From contig PUFA01000072.1 of assembly GCA_003508835.1 (NCBI GenBank), forward strand, positions 3,260,501 to 3,324,500: a stretch of DNA of 64,000 nt. Reading direction: 5' to 3'. A program made the translations under genes and the position numbers. Below the pieces are notes generated by a model. The model did not search any database and was not told the origin of the DNA. It saw only the letters and a program-made list of their open reading frames with translations. Source of the stretch: Eonycteris spelaea (Eukaryota > Chordata > Mammalia > Chiroptera > Pteropodidae). How positions within the stretch are numbered: the stretch's first letter is position 1; each line of letters opens with the position of its first letter. Of the stretch, positions 1 to 12,164 are shown piece after piece.

Positions 1-409
1 TTTACCATAGTATAATTTTGAAAAATGTCATGTTGGTCCCGTATTATAATTCCTAGCTGTCACAACACTTTTCAGAGTGTAAGTGTACCTTGCAGGTGTG
101 CCCATAGAGTTATTTTAATTAGAAACAGCTTTATGCTTTATTGCGTGGTTGTGGTTCTATGCTGAGAATATAAGAGACATTTTTATAAAATAAATTGACA
201 CCTGCTAATGTGTCTGTTTTATAAGTTTGGAATTTTTTATACTGATTATTTCTGAAGTAGAAAACATCTGTGCCTGACATTTAAAATCTGGTTTTGTTTG
301 CCTGAACTCTTTGGAACAGTAATAGGCTCGAGATCTGAGGTCCTTTTAATGCCTGTTTTTCAAGGGTGCTAATTTTTAATGTTTATGTGTTTGTCTTACA
401 CTGTTTCAG
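1..409 (+). other. CEP112: CEP112 intron, 3' end
   Basis: AT-rich intronic sequence leading to the acceptor at 404-409. I see no gene and no recognisable repeat. Confidence 0.8.
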
Positions 410-499
410 GCTTTACAAGATGAACTGGAAAGCCGTTCTATTCAAGTGCGATGTGCAGAGAAAAAACTCCAGCACAAAGAATTGGAGTCACAGGAACAG
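410..499 (+). CDS. CEP112: CEP112 internal coding exon (coiled coil)
   Basis: This is a 90-bp exon in phase 0 at both ends. It lies between a pyrimidine-rich acceptor ending TTTCAG at 404-409 and a donor GTACTG at 500. It encodes 30 residues beginning ALQDELESRS and ending KELESQEQ. The residues are mostly Glu, Gln, Lys and Leu with heptad spacing, as expected for a coiled coil. I recognise it, together with the exons at 35,795 and 39,297, as the C-terminal part of CEP112/CCDC46, a long coiled-coil protein of the centrosome. The identification rests on remembered protein similarity and on the three exons joining in frame. The upstream exons lie outside the window. Confidence 0.9.
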
Positions 500-609
500 G
501 TACTGTGCCCTCTCTCTCTTGGCTAGGTGGTTTGTTTACTTTCTCCAAGTCAAGGAGCTTATGTATTTCCTGTTTCCATTGGGAGGCTTTGGCTGCAGGT
601 AGCAGCCTC

Positions 610-1090
610 CTCCACTCCTAGTTGGCATAAGCAACAAAGAGGTTTATTACCTCACAGAACCAGAAGTCTGTAGGTAGGGCAGGCTCTGGGCACAGCGCCT
701 CAAGGCCCTGGCCTCCCTTCTCTGACGTTTCTGTGGCTCTTCCTCCTGTGTTGACTTCATCCTCAAAGCAATTCCAAGATGGCTGCATCCATTCCATGAA
801 GACCTAGCGATATCCAGAGGCAGAAAGGCACTGTCCGCTTCTAGAATCCCCTTCTAAAGAGTAAGGAGACCTTTCCCAACCATCTCCCACCTCCTCCCCG
901 CCCCGCACCCACACACAGCTCGCTTCACACCTCGTTGGTCAGATCGGGTCACGTCCTCAGCCCGGCACATCCAATCCCTAGCAAGAGGACTGAGGGTACC
1001 GGAACCAGCCTAGACCAATCAGAGGCTACCTGCTGGTGATGGAATTAGCTGGGGAAGAATAACCTGCACAAGAAAGAGGGGAAATGGATG
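610..1090 (+). repeat. Ancient interspersed repeat, family not named
   Basis: The stretch follows a pattern I know from many mammalian loci: a 'toggle' of TTTATTA...CTCACAGAACCAGAAGTC, a TGTTGACTTCATCCTCA segment, AAGATGGCTGCA, and later GACCAATCAGAGGC. A related copy seems to lie at 27,318-27,790 in the same orientation. I cannot recall the family name with confidence. It is old and diverged. Confidence 0.4.
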
Positions 1091-1787
1091 CGGGGCATAC
1101 AGCCAACAGTGTCTGCCATGTCATCATATTAAAATAAATGGACATTATTGCACTTAGAGACATAAGTGATATTCTCTCTTGAACTTTAATTTCCCCTCTT
1201 TCTTCCTGTCATACGAATAAAATAAATGTAATATCACCAGAATAATCTGGCAGTGACAATAGCTAATGATCTGTTTCATTTCCAAATGATAAGATTATTT
1301 TCATTCAACTCTGCTGGTTATAGTGAATCATTCTTTGTGGTAATCTTGACAATTTAAACTAAAAAGTCAGTAACGTATCAATAAAGATAATGAGTCTCAA
1401 CGAAACCTTTAATAAATGCATCATCCTCAGCTATTGGGTATAGCGTTGCTACCTCATCTTTATGCACAGAACCTGCCATAGGATTGACAGATGTTTATAC
1501 TTCAGTTGTGTCATAGTAAATTCGTTACAGGAATGTTAGGTGAGGTCATTTTGACCTTGTGGGAAGAGTCAACACTGAAATTAGGCTGACAGGGAGCTTT
1601 TTTCATCTCTGGAGATGTCTACAAACAGGATCTCGAGGTAGGATTGCACGAAATGGCATGTATGTCGTGTAGGTATGTGTATATCATACGTATATGATAC
1701 GCATAAATACGTATATGTGTGTATGTATATTGTACATGGCCTATGTCATACAGTCAATAATAGCATCACATAATAGGGTAATACTAA

Positions 1788-1830
1788 GATGAAAAAATTA
1801 ACTACATTGAAAAAATTAACTACAATTAAC
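1788..1830 (+). repeat. Short tandem duplication (AAAAAATTAACTACA unit)
   Basis: The unit GAAAAAATTAACTACA occurs twice about 18 bases apart, followed by a third partial ATTAACTAC. It is a local slippage-type repeat. Confidence 0.8.
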
Positions 1831-1839
1831 TACTTACAA

Positions 1840-2005
1840 GTTGACAGATACTGTAGCAGAGACATTCCACATATTAGTTTATCTTTCCTGGTAATTACGG
1901 TGAACAGCGGCATTATCCTCCCCTTTTCACAGATGACACACCAAGACCCAGAGAGATTGAGTGACTCAGATGGTACAGGTGGATCACACCCAAACCTGTG
2001 CTCCT
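1840..2005 (-). repeat. MIR SINE fragment
   Basis: Reverse-oriented MIR: a diverged 'cacagatgacacaccaagacccagagag' segment corresponds to the reverse complement of the MIR 3' half (consensus 'acagatgaggaaactgaggcac'). It is ancient. Confidence 0.6.
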
Positions 2006-2045
2006 TTTAGGACAGTTTTTAAGTTACAACATTGCTAGTTCATTT

Positions 2046-2065
2046 AAAAAAAAAAAAAAAAAAAA
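2046..2065 (+). repeat. Poly(A) run, 20 bases
   Basis: A pure A run. I do not recognise a retroposed body upstream, since the preceding sequence is a reverse-oriented MIR. Confidence 0.9.
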
Positions 2066-5039
2066 GCTGCACAGCAATGACAGGGAAAGTAAGTTCATTA
2101 AGTATGGCAGGGAAACAAACATACGCCCCAGACTCCTGATACAGTAGCGTTGACACTCCACGGGCAGAGAACAGCCAAGAGCGAAGGAAACAAAAGCCGA
2201 GAGGCACAGCCACAGGTGAGGCCGCCTCCGCCCACCAGGTGGGATCCGCACAGGTCAGCTGAGCTCCGCCTTCGGTCAAGGTCGCTTGGCTAAAAGAAGA
2301 CAAGCTTCTGAAAAGCAGGAAACGATGCTCACAGGAGAACTGGGGCTTCTCCAGTTTGTGAGAAAACGTAACTTAATGTAAAACTTTATTGGCAGCACTC
2401 GAATTCATGGCAAAGCTTCACACAGAAAATTCCATATTATCTTGCGAGTAGAAAAATTAAGAAATCCCAAGTGAACAATAGGGAAGGATTCAGGAACCAC
2501 TTTGGATCTTTTGTTGTTGTTGTTGACTTCTGTTTGATCATCAAAGTTGCTTTCATCTTTATGGTGACAGTAGCTTTTTAGACTATTTCTTACACTAATT
2601 CCTGATAACTTCTGTTAGGCTACAAGTTTACCAAAGAATGTCGGAATACCCATGGGTAAAGCTGAATAGTTCATAATTTTGCAACTATGAAATGTTGGGT
2701 TCTTTCCATCAGATCCTAGGGTGTAGCTAGGAAAAAAAAAAAAAACATTGTTTCAACAAAACTGAAGAGCAGATAATGAGCACTTAATAAATACTATTCA
2801 TCTGTATTTAACTTTTATTTTGCATAATTTGACCTACACCCCCTTTCAATTTGCACACTAATAGAAGTAGTCAATATAATTAAAGATATTGTCATGTACA
2901 GTTTTGGGGGTCCGCTTATGTCTGAGCTTACTTCAGATATTTAAAATCTTGAAATTGTTGTATATATATTCTTCTTTCATTTGTCAAAGCAACTGCAGTA
3001 ACAGTAGCTACCCAAACATCAGCCGATCAAACAACAAATGTGTGTAAAGCAGCTTCTTGAAACTTTCTTCTCTTTCTTTTCAACCCAATATTATGATCTT
3101 GCTACTAGTTGCGTAAAGAATCAAAATTGAAATTGGCAGAATTACAAAGGACAATTTCCTGGACTTCTTTTTTTTAACTTGCTTGCTTTAAAAAAAAGTT
3201 CTGTTTTTCATTTAAGAAAAATTCCTGTGTTTTGATTCTATAAAAACAAAAAAAAAATGAATGAGGCATTTTAAAAGTTGTGTTTTTAATTAAAAACGAA
3301 AAGCTGCTTCTCATCAGGTCTTGATGGGTGGTATCATTGCTGCCCACCACTGGCCTCGGTGCCCTCAGCTCTGTCCCCGACCTCCTCAGCCAGGGCCAGG
3401 CAGGCAGCACAGTGCCCAGCAAAGGCGTGTTCTTCGTGGTTACAGAGTTAATTTGCTCCTCATGCAGATTCAAGATAACCCAAATAAAATTAGAAAATAC
3501 TAATTTTCTGTAAGTCAGGCTTACAGAAACATGATCTTTCCTGTAATCCAAAAATAGTAAAATAATTAAAAATCATTATTATTTTTATCCTCACCAGGAG
3601 TTAATAATTTCTAATTCCAGATAAGATCTGAGCAAGAATCCCATAGTTGCAGCACAGGAGGGGGAGGTCAGAGCTCCGATCAGACTTCCTCATTGAGCAA
3701 GGAAACTGAGTCATCGGGACGGGCTGCCGTGGGGCTGTGGTGGCGGACACAGGGGAGGGATGCTCCTCCCTGCGCGGTTTGCAGGCTGCTCATTCCCAGG
3801 ATACAGTTTTCCATTATCGCGAACACTGCGTGAATGGATCTGTGTTGTGTGTCAGTCAGGTTCGGGGATGTGTAAAACTATCGTTTTCAGGAGCAAATAA
3901 TTCATCATTCACAATGAAACTAATATGCTAGCCCCGCCTAGATAATTCAGTCTGGTAAATTATAGAAAAGGGAAGAAAAGAAATAGTTTAAAATTTTATT
4001 AGGTATTCTTAACACCGCACGAAGCACGTATTTGTCTCACAGGTACTAAACGACGACAGGTTTTAACCTAATATAATGTAGATAATAGTTACATGTAACA
4101 GAACCCCCTTCTGGAACTGGGTATCTTAGGTTTTGAAAGTATTAATAGCTTCGATTACATTGGTCACTCAGTTTCCCAGAAGATTATTTTAACTAAATTA
4201 TTGAGATATAAAACAATACTTCAGAGATCTCCTGATAAATAAAATGCAATGTTGTGCATTTCTCAGCAAGGCCATACTTTTTTTACTCATCGTTTCGGGC
4301 TTTGCCAGGCATGTGCTGGACAATGATGGACGCTGAGAAGAAACAAAAATGAGTGAGTTACAGAGCCGTTTCCAGTCTTGAAGAGCAGAGAAGAAGTATA
4401 TAAAGTGTAGGCTCCAGGCATGGAATTTAGAGTAGTTTTTTTCCCTTCTAAATGGCTCAGAGGCTCAGAAGTCACAGGCATGGAGAGAACACAGCACCAG
4501 TCCTGCCGTCCGTCCTCCCTGGCCCCGTGAGGAAGGAAGGCGGGGAGCATCTTTCGCTGGTAGAAGGTCAGGGTCCCACCGCCTCAGGCAGGGCTTGGAG
4601 CTTGTCAACACACAACCGTTTCAAGAGCCTGCAGCCCTCAAGGGAAGCGGATCCTCGTGGGCAGTTGGAGGAAGGGGTGCCCTGCCCGTCCCCAGGGGCA
4701 CCTGGGCTCCTGCCCAGCGCCTCTGCGGCCTTATGGCCAGTGTTTTCGAGCGGCTGCTGCTTTAGTATTGGGTCTTGTCTGCTGTGTCCTGGCAGCAAGG
4801 GTCTGGGTATTGCAGGCTCAGGTAACACATAAATTGTCTTAAAATACAGGGAAAAGCCAGTCATAGTTAACTCTATATTTCAGTCCTAGACATGTCCATT
4901 AATTTGGAAGAGAATCCGGTGAGCAAAGCCAGTCTCAGTGGTAACCGTATGTATTTGGGGAGGGAGCGAAGATTGCCCCAGAGACCACCGTGGGGAGGGG
5001 AAACGGGATAGGCTTCAAGGACAAGGGCGACCCAGTGGG

Positions 5040-5235
5040 GAAGCGCCGCTGGTTCTAAGTCCCCCTCTGTCACTAGTAGAGTAGTCACGTGGTCTTGGGC
5101 AAGCCACTTAACCTCTGCAGGTGTCAGGTTCCTGAAATGTCAGTAATAATACCTTCCCACGGGGTTGACACAAATGTCAAAACAAGATGAGCGAGTGTGA
5201 GATACTTCAAAAACTATAAAACGTAATGCAGGTGC
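5040..5235 (+). repeat. MIR SINE
   Basis: Forward MIR with the typical order: a CTAAGTCCCCCTCTGTCAC part, TCTTGGGCAAGCCACTTAACCTCTG, a CTGAAATGTCAGTAATAATACC segment, and the 3' part with diverged AAGATGAGCGAG. Confidence 0.8.
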
Positions 5236-6269
5236 AATGTGTGTAGCTATAATTATTCACAGAGGAGAAGGGGGCAAGTGAGCTAGGTAGACATCAACAG
5301 AAAGGAGATTGGAACAAACGAGGGAAGACATGAAACTAAGACCAGAGAGTTAGCCTCATTCATTTGACTGTTAAAGAAAGAAAAGGCAAGCCTCTGCTAC
5401 CGTCTACTCTTTACAAACGCCGTGCTTGGCTATTGGTGACTGATCTCAGATGCAGTGCTAAAGAATTCACTCATTGGTCAGAAAGCAGTTGTCAGCACCG
5501 AGGATTTTTTTTTCTTTAATTGGGTTTTACATGGTTGCGTTTATCCTTTAAAAAGATTAATCTGGCAGCAGATGAGACGAACAAGAGATAAAAAGACATT
5601 CTGAGGTTGTAGCACTAAAATTCACATCACTAGTCAGAAGAGAAATCAAGAGGGTTTGAACTGGGAACAGGTGTACCTCCTTCTATTGTGCTTCATGATT
5701 TTTTGCAAACTGAAAACAAGACCCTGCATCAGCAAAACGGTCATGACTCTCCTTACTGCGATACTCGCTTCGTCACGGTGGTCTGGAACCGAACCCACCA
5801 TATCTCCAAGGTACGCCTGTGTTGTCAAAGGGAGTAGAAAGAAAGGACTAGACGTGGAGCCTCATTTAAAATCCACAGAACACAAAGATTTAGAGGGCAA
5901 AAGAAAGGACCACGTCAAAAATAACACCCAGGTTTCGAACCACTACGCCGGTGTGTAGTCAGCAGAGCCAGCATCACTTTGTAGACGTTGAGCCTAAGAC
6001 TCCAGCAGCAGGACGTTCATTTGGTGACGTGTAGTTGAAAATCTGAATCTACAACTCAAGAGAGAGCCCTGGGAGTGTAAACGTGGCTGAATCATCGTGA
6101 CGAGCAGATGCAGCAGAAGCCACAGATGTGGGTGACGTGGACAAGGAGTTGCAGACCCACGGGAAGGACCACATTGAAGGGACCGAAGAAAGTGGGGGAG
6201 GGTCCAGAGAGGCCTGAAAAGGAAGGAACGGTCAGAAGGCTTTGATGCCATGGTAACCAAAGAAAGTTC

Positions 6270-6570
6270 CCTACTGGACTTGAAGCTCCTGAGGACAAGG
6301 ACCCTGCTGTCATCCACCAGTGTTTGCCGAACTGAACTGCTCTGTGAAGCCCGATTGCCCTGCGTCTCATCCTTAAATGACCTTGCCCACCTGGGTCCTC
6401 CTTTCGTCTGTGCCCTTGGAGCGTTTTCCGTGACCTCTATTAAGCTTTTTCCCATCGGGCTCCTATGGCAGAGGAGCGGGCTCCTGTGCTGGGACCGTGT
6501 CGCGTTTGTCCTCATATCTCCGTGTTTAGCCTAGTGCCTGGCCCTGGGGTACTCAGTGAATTCATGGAAG
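6270..6570 (+). repeat. L2 LINE 3' end fragment
   Basis: The stretch ends with an L2-like tip (TAGCCTAGTGCCTGGCC, then TACTCAGTGAATTCATGGAAG). Its beginning resembles the L2 'gaagctcctgaggacaaggac' block. It grades into a purine-rich microsatellite. Confidence 0.6.
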
Positions 6571-6627
6571 GAAGAAAGGAAGGAGAGAGGGACGGAGACA
6601 GGAGAGGAGGGAGGAAGGAGGGAGGAC
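6566..6627 (+). repeat. Purine-rich (GGAA/GGAG) microsatellite
   Basis: Imperfect GGAA and GGAG repeats grown from the L2 3' tail. Confidence 0.85.
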
Positions 6628-6974
6628 TAACTGCATCACACACTAAGGGAGTTTAAGGACGAGGAGCCCAAAAGCCACCGAACTTGGGTGATCACAGAGC
6701 CTTCGGTATCGTGCCTCCTGAACGCATTCTAAGTGGAGCTTTTCTAAATATATTCTTGAGTAGACTTTGGTTAAAATGCATGTTGCAGATATTCTTTTAT
6801 AATTTTCATCTGGGGTGAGCAGGGACATTGAGCCTTCTCATGGCTTATCAGCTACTCCTCAGACATCACGGCCCCAAAAGGGTATGTACACCAGGGACAC
6901 CAGGAGAAACCACAGTGCCAGCACCCTGTCCCTACAGCCCACCTTCCTTTCCTCTTGTTTTTCCCCTCAGTCAT

Positions 6975-7450
6975 TTTTTTTCAGCTTTATTGAGGTGTAA
7001 TTGGCAAAGAAAATTGTATCTATTTAAAATGCACAACATGGCGATTTGGTACACATTGTGAAATGATTGCCACAGTTAGTTAATTAGCACGTGTATCACC
7101 TCACATAATGACTTCCTTTGTGTGCGGTGAGAACACTTAAAACGTACCGCTTAGCAAGTGTCAAGTACACAATACGGCGTCGTTACCTGTCATCCTGATG
7201 CTGTAGTGAGCTCCCCAGAACCGTCTCAGAACTGGAAGTCTGCACCCTCCGACCATCGCCCGCCATGTCCCAGCCTCCAGCCCCTGGGAACCACCGTTCT
7301 ACTCGTTTCTATGAGTCTGACATTTTTCTTTTTTTGTTTGTTTTTTAATTCCACACGTGAGTGAGATCCTCTTTCCGTCTGGTTTACTTCTCTCGGCACC
7401 GTGTCCGCCAGGTCCATCCATGTTGTCACAGGGGCCATGCTGCCCACCTT
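6975..7450 (-). repeat. L1M 3' UTR fragment
   Basis: It starts AGCTTTATTGAGGTGTAATTGG, the reverse complement of old L1 3' ends. It continues through blocks for the '..accaccgttctact..' and '..ccatgttgtcac..' regions. No coding capacity remains. Confidence 0.8.
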
Positions 7451-9673
7451 TCCGCTCCTCTCTAAGGGCAGCTTTCCCTTCCAGACCCCTCCCCTCAGAG
7501 CAGGAAGGAGACCAACAACGCCCTTGATTTTCTCCACAGAGAAACTTGGCATTCTGCTGCCTCCTTCCCAGATCCCTGGGTTTAAAGAATAAAATTTGGT
7601 CCCTTTAGTATCAGTAGCTTTGGGGTAGTGTTAGACATTTCTAGAAGTACTTTAGCTCCTTCTGCCTGTTATACCATTATAACTGTTTCACTCAATTCCC
7701 AGAGAATTTATTTCCCTTCCACAGTGGCCAGTGATCTACCGGGGAGTAACATGGATTTGAGGAGAACAGACATCAATATATTGAAAGCTTTCATTGGGTA
7801 CCACTGGTTATCTTTAAACCACCTCAGTCATCATCAAGGGTAACCCACAAATCCATAGAGTCACAGGCAGCCTTATGGAAGAGGATGCTATGTAGACAGA
7901 AAATCAATTAAGCAATAATCGTGACAACTGTTGAAAGGAAGAATTGGTCTTTTACAGATTTCCAAGCCTTTAATTTCCATTTTCCATAACGGATTTTAAA
8001 ACTTCACAGTCTTAGCTGCTATTGGCTAACTCATCTGCAGTGAAATCTATTTAAAAGTCCCAACAGCTCAAAACTATGTTTTATTCCAAAGCACATTATG
8101 AAAACAGGGATAATAATTGCAACAGAAATTTAATTCAAAGACTTTTATTGGCTTTTCATGTGTAATGGTTATTATTCTGGCTTGTTTCAAGTAATTTTAA
8201 TAACCACAGTTTATTTACAAAATTCAGACTAATTCTTTTGTTCCCATGCCAACAAAATACATTTGTTCCCAGACAGCTGGTGTGATGCATCATTCTAAAA
8301 TCTGAGTTGTTATGAGGGATACAACCACATTTAATTCTGGCCACATCTTACTGTCAATGGGAGTTGGAATACATGCCTGTTTTCTCAAAAACACGAATCA
8401 CAGTGTCAGGGACGTGAGCATTTTCATTAAAATATACATCTCATCAAAACATTCCTTGTAAGTCAGTTATTCTAGTAGATTTTGGGGGCAAAGCAAGTTA
8501 AACATTTATACCCAAAACCGTCGCTACAAACTGTACACGATGATCACAGGGCCATTTTAAGGGATAACCGAAGCAGCTCTTCTGGGGTGAATGGGACCCG
8601 CGTTTCCTCGTGGCTTTCTCCGATTCCCTCTGTTTTTAACTTCACTGGGATTGTTGTGCTTGGGGCGGGGGTTGGAGGGGGGCCGGAGGGCAGGGAGGCA
8701 GGTCCCTGAAGCGCCTGCTGCATGTTTTTAATCCTGCGCTTTGCTGACATATCAAATCCGAGTGTCAGCAGAGCACCACTGCGTCATTGCAGCTGTCTTT
8801 CCATAAAGCATGTTCTGCATTGTCGAAGTGGCTCTTCATCCAGGCAGTGAGCACTGGGGGACAGTGGGGCCGGGGCGAGGGCCACGGGGAGACCCAGGGC
8901 TCCGACCCGGGGCTGCTGGCAGCGCCTGCCGAGGGCTGTGGGCCTCATCTTTCACTCCCGTAATGGAGGAATGTGATAATACATTCTCATTTCTTTTGGT
9001 CTGATTTTTTTTTTCCTGACAGTTTTGGCTTTCATTTTAGTCTTTTTAAAAATTATTTTTAATCCAAAAATGACTTAATCCAAATGATTTACTCCAAATC
9101 AATAAATTATGGAGGCACTTAAAAAAGGCAGGAACAAAAGCTTTAAACCAAGTTGTGTTTTATACTGCCTTTTACAATAGGTGGAGGAGAATTATCGAGA
9201 ACTAACCTGATTAATATAATCTCCTGGGAAGATAAAAAGGAGACTGTATCCCTGAGCAGTGTCCTATCAAGGCTTACCCTCCTGGCAGCGACTAAGCCCT
9301 GAATTCATGGACTCCAGTGAACAGCTGGAAAGAGGAAGTAAAAGAGGAGATAAACACAGAGCTGGTCAAAGAGGGTGTGAGTCAGCAGGGTTGCAAGAGA
9401 GACGTGCTTGCTATTTATCGTGCTTGTCACGTTCAGAAAAGAGTATCAAATATGCCAAGATGGTACTTACCTGCAATTCCTTGTCTACTGTATTCCAGAC
9501 AGAAAAGATCTCATTTTCCTGTTGAATATACTTTCCTTTTGGAATATACTAACCTTTTAGATTTCTATATAGAATTAGAAGACATAGTTTCAGTTGGAAA
9601 AAAAATTACATAAAACGTTCAAGGGCAAAGAATGAATCACATGGAAAAACTAGAACTGGTGAAGAATATAGCA

Positions 9674-9909
9674 TTTTTTTTCGTATTTTTATTTTATTAG
9701 GTTTTTTTAGGTGAGGCAACCCTTGGTTGACCTCACAAATTGCAAGGACCTTGTCAGCTTATAATCCCTTATTTATTTTTTTATTTTTTTACACCTACAG
9801 CACCCGGTCTTCCTAGGTGGTCTCCCATCCAAGTACTAACCAGGCCCGACCCTGCTTAGGTTCCAAGATCAGATGGGATCGGGTTTGTTCAAGGTGGCAT
9901 GGCCATAGA
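9674..9909 (-). mobile_element. 5S rRNA-derived SINE (MEG-RS/RL-like), minus strand
   Basis: Read on the minus strand from 9,909, the first ~118 bases match mammalian 5S rRNA along its whole length. Most differences are CpG decay (for example TATGGCC for TACGGCC). The internal control region is nearly intact: box A lies at about 9,843-9,858 and box C (containing TACTTGGATGGGAG) at about 9,818-9,835. After the 5S part come an A-rich linker (about 9,768-9,791), a non-5S module of about 65 bases, and an A-rich end at 9,674-9,704. Flanking copies GAAGAATATAG (9,661-9,671) and GATGAATATAG (9,908-9,918) match at 10 of 11 bases and look like target-site duplications. The head, tail module, A-tail and duplications mark a retroposed SINE rather than a 5S gene. 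5S-derived SINEs of this design are known from fruit bats. A one-off 5S retropseudogene inserted beside an unrelated A-rich sequence is the alternative. Confidence 0.8.
9793..9909 (-). pseudogene. 5S rRNA-like region of the SINE
   Basis: This is the near full-length 5S rRNA portion of the element above, about 117 bases. It has scattered substitutions concentrated at former CpG sites. It lacks the T-run terminator expected at the end of a true 5S gene and runs on into an A-rich tract. It is not a functional ribosomal RNA gene. Confidence 0.88.
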
Positions 9910-10394
9910 TGAATATAGTATTATTGGCGTTTTTAAAATTTTGTAAAACATAAGGCCTATTTTGAATCAGACAGCCTAATACTCGGTTCTGAATGTACAG
10001 ACACGACCCAGAAAACTTACCCTCTAGGAGCTTCTATTATTTATAATAGAGGAAAACAGGCTCAGTGCCCTGCTGGTTCAGCAGAAAGGAGTCAGTGGAC
10101 TGACAGCACCTCGTGCCTAATACCCCCTGTAGAAACAGCAGCAATTTATTTTGTTTTTCTATCCTTCATCTTTAAGGTTTTATTTGAATGACTGTCCTTG
10201 CCAAAAGAATGGGGAGCAATGGGGGACTAGACTGAATTATCCCAAAAGCTTCATTTAACACATAAGATTGGGAGGTTTCACTCGGCTTGATAAACAGAGG
10301 AAGATAAGTGAGATGGTAAATCCGAACGTGCCATGGTAACTGAAGGATAGCTCAGAGTGAACTCTTCTTCTAACCCGTAAGTGACACTTTCAAC

Positions 10395-10525
10395 ATTTCA
10401 GTTCAATCCACCAAATATTTACTGAGCACCATTATGTACCAGATTGTTTATTGTCTCTGACATACGTCGATGAACAAACCAAAAAAATCCTTCATCTTGT
10501 GAAGGTTACATTTTAGTGATAGGTT
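10395..10525 (-). repeat. L2/MIR-type fragment (reverse)
   Basis: It contains CCAAATATTTACTGAGCACC, the reverse complement of the shared L2/MIR 3' end, followed by a diverged 'gatgaacaaacc' and 'gaaggttacattttag' block typical of L2. Confidence 0.65.
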
Positions 10526-10539
10526 CTTCATAGCCTTTT

Positions 10540-11800
10540 GCATTTTTGTATGAATTTATACTTCACTTGTCAATTTCTAATAAGTCTTTCCAGTCCATGG
10601 ACATAGTATATCCTTCTACTTTATTTTAAGCATTCTTTAGTTTTTCTGTTATACTTTTGTCATTTTATATGAAAGTATATTTTGCACATCTTATGTTAGA
10701 TTAATTCTTATGCACTTGACATATTGTGATGCAATTTTCATGGCATTATTTTAAAATTTTTGTTTTCTCACAGTTTGTTGGTGACGTACAGAAATACAAT
10801 TGACTTTTATACAATTCCCTTTATTGCATTAAGGAAGTTTCTTTCCATTCTTACCAAGAGTCTTTTTTCTTTTTTAAATATAAATGGATGTTCAATTTTC
10901 TTAAATGCCATTTTTCATCTTTTGAGAGAATCATACTTACTCTGTCCTTTATTCTGCTAATGCAGTGAACTTCATTGATTTTTCTAACATTAAATCAACA
11001 TTGCATTTCTAGAATAAGCCCATTTTGATCATGATGACTTTTTTTTACCTCTTGCTGAATTTTGGTATGCTACCATTTTGTGTAGGATTTTTATATCTGT
11101 GTTTATGAGTGATATTGGCCTATAATTTTCTTTTATTGTAATGTTCTCACTGAATTTTGTGATCAAAGTTTGTAGGACTCATTAAACAAACTGTAATGTT
11201 CCCTGTTTATCCGTTTTCCAGAATAATTTGTGTACTATTGATATTATTTTATCTTTAAATATTTGCTAGATAAGCCATCTGGATCTAGAGTTTTCTTTGT
11301 TGGAAAATTTTCATTTAATTAAGATATACTTTCTTTAGTGGTTATAGTATTCAGAGTTTCTGTTTTAGCTTCTGACTAATTCTTTCTCTTCTCTTTTTGG
11401 GTCTATAATTATATGTATAATAAGCCTCCTAACTTTGTTCCCTATGTTCTGTATTCTGGATATACATATATAATGTTTTAATCCAGCTTCTAGTTTACTA
11501 TTCTCTTCTTAGCTGTGTCTAATTTGCTATTAAACTCATTCTTAGTTTTGGTTATTATATTTTCTAGAGCTGGATTTTCTATTCAACTCCTTTTTAGTTT
11601 CCTATTCTGTGCCAGAGTTCACAGTCTTTTTTTCTTCTTCTTCTTCTTCTTTTTTTGTTGTTGTTGAACATATTTATCTTGTTTTTTTCAAAGTCTAGGA
11701 CTGATAATTATTATCTAGAGTTCACATGGATCTTATTTCCTTGTCCTTTGTTCTCTTGGCTTTTGGTCTCATTGTCTTGCTTTCTTGTGAACCTGGATAT
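10540..11800 (-). repeat. L1M ORF2 fragment, antisense
   Basis: The sequence follows the reverse complement of old L1 ORF2 in order: CAGTCCATGGACATAGTATA, then GAAATACAATTGACTTTTATAC, ATAAATGGATGTTCAATTTTC, GAATTTTGGTATGCTACCATTTTG, GATATTGGCCTATAATTTTC and GCCATCTGGATCTAGAG. The reverse transcriptase frame is broken by many stops. The last 200 bases are less certain. Confidence 0.8.
11626..11667 (+). repeat. (TTC)n / T-rich microsatellite
   Basis: TTC repeats followed by T and TTG units. Confidence 0.85.
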
Positions 11801-12101
11801 TTTTGGTTGAATACCACTTATTTTATATGGAACTGTATAGAAATAGTTTGAGACCTAGGGCAATGTTAATTTTTTTTCCGGGAAGAGTTTACATTTGCTT
11901 CTAGGTAGGCAGGTAGTGGCACTGCCATCTTGAATGACCTTAATCCATTTTAAGGGACTGAGATGATATGAAGTTAGACTTCAGTTCTCCAGAGGGCTGG
12001 CTGGTCTATTTCCAGTTCACTCCTACTCCTAGGTGTAGCCCTTTGGGATTTTACCAGTCAGTCCCTTTTTGTGAACCCCGGACTGAATTTGTGTCCGCAT
12101 G

Positions 12102-12102
<1 letters not shown>

Positions 12103-12160
<58 letters not shown>
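12103..12160 (+). repeat. (TG)29 microsatellite
   Basis: 58 bases of uninterrupted TG. It is likely to vary in length between individuals. Confidence 0.97.

Positions 12161-12164
<4 letters not shown>

Noticed and set aside
366..602. 78-codon frame beginning upstream of the first exon
   Set aside because: It overlaps the CEP112 exon in a different frame and crosses both splice sites. The exon frame ALQDELES is the supported one.
5994..6515. 173-codon minus-strand frame
   Set aside because: It overlaps an L2 fragment and has no recognised domain or transcript context.
9793..9909. A functional 5S rRNA gene
   Set aside because: It has multiple substitutions, no T-run terminator after the gene, an A-rich 3' extension and target-site duplications, all of which indicate retroposition.
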